Shown here piece after piece: positions 1-5,391 of a stretch of DNA of 7,580 nt. Position 1 is the stretch's first letter. Each line of letters opens with the position of its first letter. A model generated the notes under the pieces. It was not told where the DNA came from, did no database searches, and saw only the letters and a program-made list of their open reading frames with translations. The DNA is from Acholeplasmataceae bacterium (GTDB lineage: Bacteria; Bacillota_I; Bacilli_A; Acholeplasmatales; Acholeplasmataceae): positions 1 through 7,580 of the forward strand of contig JAUSOA010000113.1 of NCBI GenBank assembly GCA_030656435.1, in the 5' to 3' direction. Both the position numbers and the translations under genes were made by a program.

Positions 1-117
1 AGTTTTATTTTTGAATCATTAATTTGCGCGATTCTTATTGTGCTTCCGCTCAAAGAGCAACTTAGTTTGGCAATAAACCTCAATCCAAGTTTAAACGCAA
101 GCTACATTTTCAACTAA
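1..117 (+). CDS. C-terminal fragment of an unidentified, probably membrane protein
   Basis: Frame 1 is open from the left edge to a TAA at 115-117, giving 38 residues, while the other two forward frames hit stops within the first 21 bases. The piece starts with a hydrophobic run (roughly residues 2-17, rich in Ile, Leu and Phe) that could be a last membrane span. A short polar tail ending in SYIFN follows. The start and most of the gene lie outside the window, so no family can be named. It lies on the same strand as the phosphofructokinase but 119 bases away with a candidate promoter between, so it is probably a separate unit. No terminator hairpin with a T-run is visible after it. The fragment is short enough that chance openness cannot be excluded. 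Confidence 0.45.
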   Translation, partial: SFIFESLICAILIVLPLKEQLSLAINLNPSLNASYIFN

Positions 118-132
118 GGGGAAGTAGATTTT

Positions 133-169
133 GGTAAATTATGAAATCGTTTTTTTAACATTATTTACC
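133..169. promoter_or_regulatory. Imperfect inverted repeat upstream of pfp (possible operator)
   Basis: GGTAAATTATG at 133-143 is mirrored by CATTATTTACC at 159-169, giving ten pairs around one T/T mismatch and a 15-base loop that contains a T-run. A third half-site, GGTAAAA, lies at 188-194 and runs into the candidate -10 box. The T-run is inside the loop rather than after the stem, so this is not an ordinary terminator. Its position over the likely -35 region suggests a repressor site or a leader structure. No regulator family can be assigned from the sequence. Confidence 0.3.
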
Positions 170-195
170 TCTATATCATCCATTTATGGTAAAAT
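164..195 (+). promoter_or_regulatory. Candidate promoter for pfp
   Basis: TGGTAAAAT at 187-195 is an extended -10 element (TG, one base, then TAAAAT at 190-195). The best -35 match, TTTACC at 164-169, has a 20-base spacer, longer than ideal, so the promoter would depend mainly on the extended -10. Transcription would begin near 202, giving a leader of about 35 bases. The ribosome binding site is GGTGAT at 229-234, matching the end of the AAGGAGGTGAT consensus and lying close to the ATG at 237. Confidence 0.4.
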
Positions 196-236
196 GCCTG
201 TGGAAATCAAAAAAATAGATAAGAAATGGTGATTAT

Positions 237-1481
237 ATGAAAAATTTAGTAGGAGCAGCTTTGCTCGGTCAATCAGGTGGACCAACAAGTGTAATTAACT
301 CAAGTGCAGCTGGTGTTTTCATCGAAGCTTTGAAGCAAGAAAGCATTACTGCAGTCTATGGAGCAGTCCATGGAATCAAGGGTGTTTTAAATGAAGAATT
401 CTATGACATTGGTCAAGAAGACTTAGAGGAACTATTTTTATTAAAAAATACTCCATCCTCTGCAATCGGTAGCGTTCGATATAAGATGAAGGATCCTAAA
501 AAGGACACTTCAGAATATGAAAGACTACTTGAAGTATTTAAAAAGTATAACATTCGTTACTTCTTTTATAACGGTGGAAATGACTCCATGGATACCTGCT
601 ATAAAATAAGCAAATTCTTTAAGAAATCAGGATATGATTGCAACGTCATGGGTGTCCCAAAGACCATTGATAATGATTTAAATGCAACAGACCATTCCCC
701 AGGATATGCAAGTGCTGCAAAATATGTAGCAACTACGTTAATGGAGTTATATCATGACGCTACAGTTTATGATACAAAGCAAGTCACAATCGTTGAGATT
801 ATGGGAAGAAACGCAGGCTGGTTAACTGCCGCTGCTGCTCTTGCACAATATAAGGGACAAGGTCCTGATTTGATTTATTTACCAGAGGTTGCTTTTGATA
901 TCGAACAATTCTTTAGTGCTGTTGAAAAGAATTTAAAAGAAAAGGGCAAGGTTATCGTTGCCGTATCAGAGGGTATTAAGACTAAAGAAGGAAAGTATAT
1001 TCCTGAAATGTTTCAGGAATTAAAAAGAGATGCGTTTGGTCATGCTCAACTTGGTGGAACAGCATCTGTTTTAGCTGAACAAATTTCAAATCGTATCGAT
1101 GTTAAAGTTAGGGCGATTGAATTCTCACTTCTACAAAGATCTGCAGCACATCTTGCATCTAAGGTTGATGTTGAAGAAGCATTCAATGCTGGTAAAAAGG
1201 CTGTTCAAGCTGCTGTTCGTGGAACAACAGACAAGATGGTTGGATTTAAGAGAATATCTTCAAATCCTTATAAGATTAAATATGTATTAGTTCCATTAAA
1301 GCTTGCTGCAAATACGGAACAAAAGGTTCCTCTAGAGTGGATCTTGCCAGATGGTAAGGGCTTAACTCAGGACTATATCGATTACGCACTCCCTTTAATT
1401 CAAGGTGAGTCTAAGGCTAAGCTTGTGGATGGACTTCCAAGATTTGCTAAATTAAAGAAAATTAGAGTCGTTAAGAAATAA
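237..1481 (+). CDS. pfp: Pyrophosphate-dependent 6-phosphofructokinase
   Basis: This 414-residue enzyme phosphorylates fructose 6-phosphate to fructose 1,6-bisphosphate in the cytoplasm, very probably with pyrophosphate instead of ATP, which makes the glycolytic step reversible. Visible motifs are GQSGGPTSVIN (11-21, phosphoryl-donor loop), GGNDS (113-117), PKTIDND (141-147, with catalytic Asp145), MGRNAGW (189-195), a SEG motif (244-246), and R292 and R301, spaced like the sugar-phosphate-binding Arg243 and Arg252 of E. coli PfkA. In the family, Asp and Lys at the positions equivalent to E. coli Gly104 and Gly124 mark PPi use; here they are Asp116 and Lys142. The residue equivalent to E. coli Asp103 is Asn115. 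About 400 residues is normal for this PPi-type clade, against about 320 for bacterial ATP enzymes. It appears to be transcribed alone and ends at a strong terminator. The family assignment is firm; the PPi preference is inferred from residues. Confidence 0.93.
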   Translation: MKNLVGAALLGQSGGPTSVINSSAAGVFIEALKQESITAVYGAVHGIKGVLNEEFYDIGQEDLEELFLLKNTPSSAIGSVRYKMKDPKKDTSEYERLLEVFKKYNIRYFFYNGGNDSMDTCYKISKFFKKSGYDCNVMGVPKTIDNDLNATDHSPGYASAAKYVATTLMELYHDATVYDTKQVTIVEIMGRNAGWLTAAAALAQYKGQGPDLIYLPEVAFDIEQFFSAVEKNLKEKGKVIVAVSEGIKTKEGKYIPEMFQELKRDAFGHAQLGGTASVLAEQISNRIDVKVRAIEFSLLQRSAAHLASKVDVEEAFNAGKKAVQAAVRGTTDKMVGFKRISSNPYKIKYVLVPLKLAANTEQKVPLEWILPDGKGLTQDYIDYALPLIQGESKAKLVDGLPRFAKLKKIRVVKK

Positions 1482-1503
1482 CAATTTCAATATGAATAAC
1501 AAA

Positions 1504-1535
1504 AGGGCCTCCGAGTTTTCGGAGGCCTTATTTTT
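1504..1535. terminator. Bidirectional rho-independent terminator between pfp and the nitroreductase gene
   Basis: AGGGCCTCCGA (1504-1514) pairs with TCGGAGGCCTT (1519-1529) around a GTTT loop, giving 11 pairs including one G-T. On the plus strand the stem is followed by A and then TTTTT. On the minus strand the AAAA at 1501-1504 supplies the T-run. It lies 22 bases after the pfp stop and directly beyond the stop of the convergent nitroreductase gene, so it probably serves both. Confidence 0.9.
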
Positions 1536-2352
1536 ACTCGATAATAAATGAAACAATGTATTCTTTATCTTCAATATTTGGCATAAAAAGATTTGTGATC
1601 ATATATCTCATTTGATCTTCTATTAAACCGGCTTCAAAATGATAGATTGCGATCCCCATGTCTAAAGCCTGCATTACAAATGGAACTGATTGTGCATAAT
1701 TCGGAGTTCTTTGCAAATATAAATGCACCATTTTATCTTGAACAACCATTCTCCAAGGTTGTTTATTGGATGCAGAAGGTCCTAATTGGACAAGCTCAAG
1801 ATATTTCACATAAGGATGGTTTTCTTCTATAGGGTGTGAAAAATCATTGACGAAAAATAGTTCATCCATTGGTTTTCTACGATCTGCCTTGACAGTTAAC
1901 CGAATCGCTTTTTCCATTAAAGAGATTTTTTCTATTGGATATCCAACAGGAGATATTGCAGGAATAACCTCATGTTCATTCACCTTAGATTCAAAGGCAC
2001 TACGTGAAAAGGTTCCTCCAAGCCAGACAGTACCAAAATCATGCTTGGTCAGTTCAATAATGAGATGCTCAAATAAATAACCAAAATCGATGATTCCTTC
2101 AAATGAGTTGTGAATCACACCACCAAAAAATGAAGGTGCATTCTTAACAAACCCGTAGGTACCAATCCTTTTAGCCTCATCATCAAATTTCTTATCTGTA
2201 CTATAATAGAAAAATCTAGCCCTATTACCAAATGGCCCTTTTCTCTTTTCAGTTTCCGATAATAGATTTTTCACTATTTCTTCTTCTTTTTTTGTTAGTG
2301 GTTTTTTTAAGTAAGTTCTAACAGATTTTCTAAGCTTAATCGCTTCAATCAT
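1534..2352 (-). CDS. Nitroreductase family protein (TM1586-type flavoprotein)
   Basis: This 272-residue protein resembles the TM1586 type of putative nitroreductases, in which both FMN-binding halves lie in one chain. RKSVRTY (8-14) is the usual N-terminal flavin-contact motif. A YGFVKNAPSFFGGVI segment (66-80), GTVWLGGTF (107-115) and PVGYP (135-139) follow. LGPSASNKQPWR (190-201) is the hallmark S-x-x-N-x-Q-P-W flavin segment, and MGIAIYHFE (232-240) closes the fold. Such proteins are cytoplasmic NAD(P)H-dependent FMN oxidoreductases; the substrate cannot be read from the sequence. I chose the ATG at 2352 because it sits seven bases after GAGGTG (2360-2365). An in-frame TTG at 2358 and GTG at 2355 are too close to that site. 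The gene has its own promoter and converges on pfp. Family call is good, substrate unknown. Confidence 0.85.
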   Translation of the reverse strand: MIEAIKLRKSVRTYLKKPLTKKEEEIVKNLLSETEKRKGPFGNRARFFYYSTDKKFDDEAKRIGTYGFVKNAPSFFGGVIHNSFEGIIDFGYLFEHLIIELTKHDFGTVWLGGTFSRSAFESKVNEHEVIPAISPVGYPIEKISLMEKAIRLTVKADRRKPMDELFFVNDFSHPIEENHPYVKYLELVQLGPSASNKQPWRMVVQDKMVHLYLQRTPNYAQSVPFVMQALDMGIAIYHFEAGLIEDQMRYMITNLFMPNIEDKEYIVSFIIE

Positions 2353-2359
2353 CACCAAT

Positions 2360-2365
2360 CACCTC
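2360..2365 (-). promoter_or_regulatory. Ribosome binding site deciding the nitroreductase start
   Basis: Read on the minus strand, AAAGAGGTGAT (2368 to 2358) is nearly the full anti-Shine-Dalgarno match. Its GAGGTG core ends seven bases before the ATG at 2352, against one base before the in-frame TTG and four before the GTG, so the ATG is preferred. Confidence 0.75.
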
Positions 2366-2380
2366 TTTATCTTCAATTCT

Positions 2381-2409
2381 AATATAGCACGAAATACTTG
2401 CTCCGTCAC
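2381..2409 (-). promoter_or_regulatory. Promoter for the nitroreductase gene
   Basis: On the minus strand, TATATT (2386 to 2381) is preceded by TGC, forming an extended -10. GTGACG (2409 to 2404) lies exactly 17 bases upstream and keeps the TGAC of the -35 consensus. The start of transcription would be near 2375, leaving a leader of about 20 bases that holds the ribosome binding site. Confidence 0.6.
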
Positions 2410-2459
2410 TATTGAATACAATAATTAAATCGAAGATACCTTATTTTTTATATTTAGTA

Positions 2460-2465
2460 TATAAT
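2460..2465 (+). promoter_or_regulatory. -10 box of the promoter for the DUF5058/M20 operon
   Basis: TATAAT at 2460-2465 is a perfect -10 hexamer, 30 bases before the chosen start at 2496. No convincing -35 is seen: the hexamer at 17-base spacing is TACCTT, a poor match. This could mean weak or activator-dependent expression. The divergent nitroreductase promoter lies just to the left (2381-2409), so one regulator could in principle act on both; no clear operator is visible. Confidence 0.5.
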
Positions 2466-2483
2466 GAGATAAAACAACAAAAC

Positions 2484-2489
2484 GAGGTG
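2484..2489 (+). promoter_or_regulatory. Ribosome binding site deciding the DUF5058 gene start
   Basis: GAGGTG at 2484-2489 lies six bases before the ATG at 2496. The frame stays open upstream to a TTG at 2412, but that start has no ribosome binding site, lies upstream of the -10 box, and would add 28 polar residues before the first membrane span. The ATG at 2496 is therefore taken as the start. Confidence 0.8.
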
Positions 2490-2495
2490 CGTTAT

Positions 2496-3227
2496 ATGGC
2501 ATTCCTGAATTCTTGGTGGGTTTATTTGATCATAGGTGTAATTTTTTTCTATGTTCTCTTACAATCTGTCATTTTTTTAATTAAATCAAGAAAAAAAGCA
2601 TTATCGATGGGTTTCACAAAGGAGCAAATTAATAAAACCATTACTTCTTCTGTAGTGTTTAGTATTGCTCCATCATTTGCAATCCTTATCGGATTGATTG
2701 CCTTAAGCAAGGTCTTTGGTCCAATGATTGCTGGGATGAGACTTGGCACTCTTGGTGCGGTAACCTATGAGCTACCCGCAGCAATCAATGTTATTAAGGG
2801 TGTTTTTAATTTAAATATTGGTGATACGTTAACACCTGAGATTGTAATTACCGCATTATGGGTAATGACCTTAGGCTGCATACCACCACTTTTAATTATT
2901 CCATTTTTCTTTAGGAAGTACAGCAAGCGGATTAATGCTATTAAGGATAAGGATAACTCATGGAATCAAATCATGATGGATGCTTTATTTCTAGGGATGA
3001 TTACCGCTTTTGTAGGATTCATTTTAGCTCCAAAGACAGTTGATGGTGAAACCTATTTCTCATTCCTTGGAGTTGTCGTCTTCTTGTCATCAGCGACATT
3101 GATTATTGTTTTTGGAATTTTGATGAAAAAATTCAAATGGGATTGGCTCAAAAACTATGCACTTCCACTATCGATGGTTGGTGCAATGGCAATCGCTATT
3201 CTATTTGCAAGCATGGGGGTAAGATAA
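2496..3227 (+). CDS. DUF5058-type multi-spanning membrane protein
   Basis: This is a 243-residue integral membrane protein with about six hydrophobic spans (roughly 8-29, 50-77, 115-139, 160-178, 188-210 and 222-240). Basic loops follow the first span (KSRKKA, 30-35) and the third (RKYSKR, 140-145). The sequence around SIAPSFAILIGLIAL (56-70) and the TYELPAA segment (90-96) resemble what I recall of the DUF5058 family, whose function is not established. It is first in an operon with another membrane protein and an M20 peptidase. That setting suggests one half of a carrier for a peptide, N-acyl amino acid or similar hydrolysable substrate. The next ATG follows its stop codon directly, so translation is probably coupled and the two may form one complex. 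DUF5058 membership is from recognition, not a search. Confidence 0.72.
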   Translation: MAFLNSWWVYLIIGVIFFYVLLQSVIFLIKSRKKALSMGFTKEQINKTITSSVVFSIAPSFAILIGLIALSKVFGPMIAGMRLGTLGAVTYELPAAINVIKGVFNLNIGDTLTPEIVITALWVMTLGCIPPLLIIPFFFRKYSKRINAIKDKDNSWNQIMMDALFLGMITAFVGFILAPKTVDGETYFSFLGVVVFLSSATLIIVFGILMKKFKWDWLKNYALPLSMVGAMAIAILFASMGVR

Positions 3228-3887
3228 ATGAAAAGATCATATCAAGATCAACTACATTACGAAGGTAGAATTTGGATGCTTGGTGCACTTGGTTTATTCA
3301 TTAGTGCTCCACTACTTATTAGTATGATTACTGGTGTATGGCCTACATTTGCTCATTTTTTACCTGGTTTTATCGCTACAGCAGTTATATTTTGGCCAGT
3401 AACAACCATTGAGGTTTTCACATTCACTCCAATGCTTGGAACAGGCTCGAGCTATTTAGCTTTCGTTACCGGAAACTTGACTAGCTTAAAGGTTCCTGCA
3501 GCACTGAATGCTCAGGATGCATTAGGTATTGAAAAGGGCACTGAGGAAGGCGATGTTATATCAACAATTGCCGTCGCATCCAGTTCAATTATTACAACAC
3601 TTATTATTTTAGTAGGAGCACTTCTCATCATTCCGCTCACTCCTATTTTGGAATCAGAGGCGTTAAAGCCTGCATTTGATAATATTATTCCTGCACTATT
3701 TGGAGCGCTTGGAATTGTCTATATTATGAAAAGAGTTTTAGTAGCGATTATTCCTTTAATCTTTATGGTTATCTTCTTTGTATTCGTTCCTGGTAGTGGA
3801 GGTTTAGTCGGTATTATGGTACCTGTTGGTGTAGCTATCTCATTAATTAGTGCACGCATTTTATATAAGAAAGGAATGATTAAATAA
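3228..3887 (+). CDS. Uncharacterised multi-spanning membrane protein, likely partner of the DUF5058 protein
   Basis: This 219-residue integral membrane protein has hydrophobic stretches at roughly 15-35, 41-66, 111-137, 152-166, 168-188 and 191-211. Between the second and third lies a less hydrophobic section (about 70-110) containing GTGSSYLAFVTGNLTSL and a charged EKGTEEGD patch. Small and polar residues there could line a substrate path or bind a ligand. I cannot name the family with confidence. The start is the ATG immediately after the TAA of the upstream gene, with GGGGGT (3215-3220) seven bases ahead inside that gene, and its own stop overlaps the peptidase ATG by one base. The tight spacing argues that the three products are made in fixed ratio and work together. 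A two-subunit transporter with its neighbour is the favoured inference; a membrane scaffold for the peptidase is the alternative. Confidence 0.65.
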   Translation: MKRSYQDQLHYEGRIWMLGALGLFISAPLLISMITGVWPTFAHFLPGFIATAVIFWPVTTIEVFTFTPMLGTGSSYLAFVTGNLTSLKVPAALNAQDALGIEKGTEEGDVISTIAVASSSIITTLIILVGALLIIPLTPILESEALKPAFDNIIPALFGALGIVYIMKRVLVAIIPLIFMVIFFVFVPGSGGLVGIMVPVGVAISLISARILYKKGMIK

Positions 3888-5314
3888 TGGAATGGTATGC
3901 ATTACTATTTATACCTATTCTTCTCATTTTAATCGTCACCATTAGAACTGCCCAATTTAAGCCAAATCAATTTCCTGAAATGAAGAAGAAACATGAAATC
4001 GATGAAAAGAGAGTTGTTGAATCCTTATCAAAAATGCTTCAATTTAAAACTATTTCTAGTAATGATAAATCAAAGGAAGATGAAGAGGAGTTCAAGAATT
4101 TTAGAGACTTTATCAAGATGCGTTATCCACTAATTGTTGAGCATGCAGAATATAGTGAACATGAGCGTGGAATGCTGTTTAAAATTAAAGGAACTTCAAG
4201 TGAATTCCCTGTAGTCCTCATGTCACATTATGACGTAGTTCCAGTCAATGGTGAGTGGGTGAATGACCCATTTTCTGGACTGATTTCTGATACCACGGTT
4301 TATGGTAGAGGAGCACTTGATACGAAGAGCAGTTTAAATGCAGTAATGGAATCTGTAGAGTTTGTATTGGGTAAAGAAAAAGTTTTTAAGAATGACCTTT
4401 ATTTGGCCTTCTCAGGCGATGAAGAGATTTCAGGACCTTCAGCAAAAGCAATCGTTCAACACTTGAAGGATTGTGGAGTTGTACCCTATATGGTATTAGA
4501 TGAAGGTGGAGCAATCGTCTCAAAAATGTTTCCGGGAGTGAAGGAAAAAGCGGCAGTCATCGGCATTGCTGAAAAAGGATATTTAGATATCACATTGACT
4601 GCTATTTCAAGAGGTGGTCACGCTTCAACCCCACCGAAGAATACCCCATTAACTGATTTATCAGAGGCTGTTACCAAGCTAAACCATAGTAGAGCATTTA
4701 AGCTCAAAATGACAGTTCCTGTAAGGTATTTATTTAACTCATTAGCTCCACATTCAAAGAGTCTTCCGATTAAAATATTGTTTGCTAATTTATGGTTGTT
4801 CATGCCTTTAGTTAAACTGATTGCGAAAAAGAATGGTGGGGAGTTTCTATCCATGTTTAGAACAACTCAAGCATTCACTCAAGCAAGTGGAAGTGAAGCG
4901 AGTAACGTGCTTCCATCAAAAGCAACCATCGGTGTCAATTACAGATTAAGACCATTTGAGACAAGTGAAGATGTTGTAAGAATTATTAAGAAAATTATTA
5001 AGAATCCAAATATAGAAGTATCAATCACCTCTGTTTCTGAAGCGACCTCTGTAAGTGATGTAGATGAGGCATTTAGAATGGTCCAAAGAGCAATCAATCA
5101 AGTGTGGACTGATGTGTTAGTCGCACCTTACTTAATGGTGGCTACAACAGATTCTAGAAACTATCATGAAATATGTGAGCATGTTTATAAGTTCTCACCA
5201 ATGGATGTATCAAAGGCAGATCTTGCAAAGATTCATGGAATCGATGAAGATATTTCGATTGAAAATGTAGTGAACGGTGTTAATTTTTATATTAATTTAT
5301 TAGAACAACTTTAA
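3887..5314 (+). CDS. Membrane-anchored M20 family metallopeptidase
   Basis: This 475-residue protein is an M20-family two-zinc hydrolase that cleaves an amide bond in a peptide or N-acyl amino acid. All metal-site positions of the family are visible: H114 and D116 in SHYDVVPV, bridging D145 in GRGALDTKSS, general base E179 with ligand E180 in SGDEEISG, D205 in VLDEGGAI, and H450 in IHGIDE. GGHASTPP (243-250) marks the lid or dimerisation domain. That domain, about 230-350, is interrupted by a hydrophobic, basic stretch (about 275-315). A single hydrophobic segment at 4-19 anchors the N-terminus. Overall length and the TDSRNY...YKFSP segment (422-438) resemble the long carboxypeptidase S/PM20D1-like branch. 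The start overlaps the previous stop by one base (TAATG), with AAAGGA at 3870-3875 eleven bases upstream. Sitting last in an operon with two membrane proteins, it probably processes the substrate they move. Exact substrate unknown. Confidence 0.88.
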   Translation: MEWYALLFIPILLILIVTIRTAQFKPNQFPEMKKKHEIDEKRVVESLSKMLQFKTISSNDKSKEDEEEFKNFRDFIKMRYPLIVEHAEYSEHERGMLFKIKGTSSEFPVVLMSHYDVVPVNGEWVNDPFSGLISDTTVYGRGALDTKSSLNAVMESVEFVLGKEKVFKNDLYLAFSGDEEISGPSAKAIVQHLKDCGVVPYMVLDEGGAIVSKMFPGVKEKAAVIGIAEKGYLDITLTAISRGGHASTPPKNTPLTDLSEAVTKLNHSRAFKLKMTVPVRYLFNSLAPHSKSLPIKILFANLWLFMPLVKLIAKKNGGEFLSMFRTTQAFTQASGSEASNVLPSKATIGVNYRLRPFETSEDVVRIIKKIIKNPNIEVSITSVSEATSVSDVDEAFRMVQRAINQVWTDVLVAPYLMVATTDSRNYHEICEHVYKFSPMDVSKADLAKIHGIDEDISIENVVNGVNFYINLLEQL

Positions 5315-5332
5315 TAGTTAAAAAGCCAGTAA

Positions 5333-5374
5333 AAAACCGCTAAGGACAAATCTCCTTAGCGGTTTTCTTTTTTT
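5333..5374. terminator. Bidirectional rho-independent terminator between the M20 operon and the repeat-protein gene
   Basis: AAAACCGCTAAGGA (5333-5346) pairs with TCCTTAGCGGTTTT (5353-5366), a perfect 14-base stem with the loop CAAATC, followed on the plus strand by C and seven T. The A-run at 5331-5336 gives a T-run on the minus strand. It lies between two convergent stops (5314 and 5392) and can end both transcripts. Confidence 0.92.
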
Positions 5375-5391
5375 AAAACTATTCTATTTGA

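Noticed and set aside
144..158. T-run at about 150-156 as a terminator of the upstream gene
   Set aside because: The run sits in the loop of the inverted repeat and no stable stem immediately precedes it.
1099..1290. A 63-codon open frame on the plus strand inside pfp
   Set aside because: It lies wholly within the phosphofructokinase gene in another frame, has no ribosome binding site and encodes no recognisable motif.
1647..2080. Two plus-strand open frames (1647-1832 and 1847-2080) opposite the nitroreductase gene
   Set aside because: Both are antisense to a gene with clear flavin-binding motifs; their translations look random and no start signals precede them.
2412..2495. Possible 28-residue N-terminal extension of the DUF5058 protein from a TTG
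   Set aside because: There is no ribosome binding site before it, it starts upstream of the TATAAT box, and the ATG at 2496 has GAGGTG at ideal spacing.
2549..2749. Minus-strand open frame of 66 codons within the DUF5058 gene
   Set aside because: It is antisense to a well-supported membrane protein gene and has no ribosome binding site or family features.
4618..4854. Minus-strand open frame of 78 codons within the M20 gene
   Set aside because: It is antisense to the lid-domain region of a gene with an intact catalytic site; it is a by-product of the sense codons.
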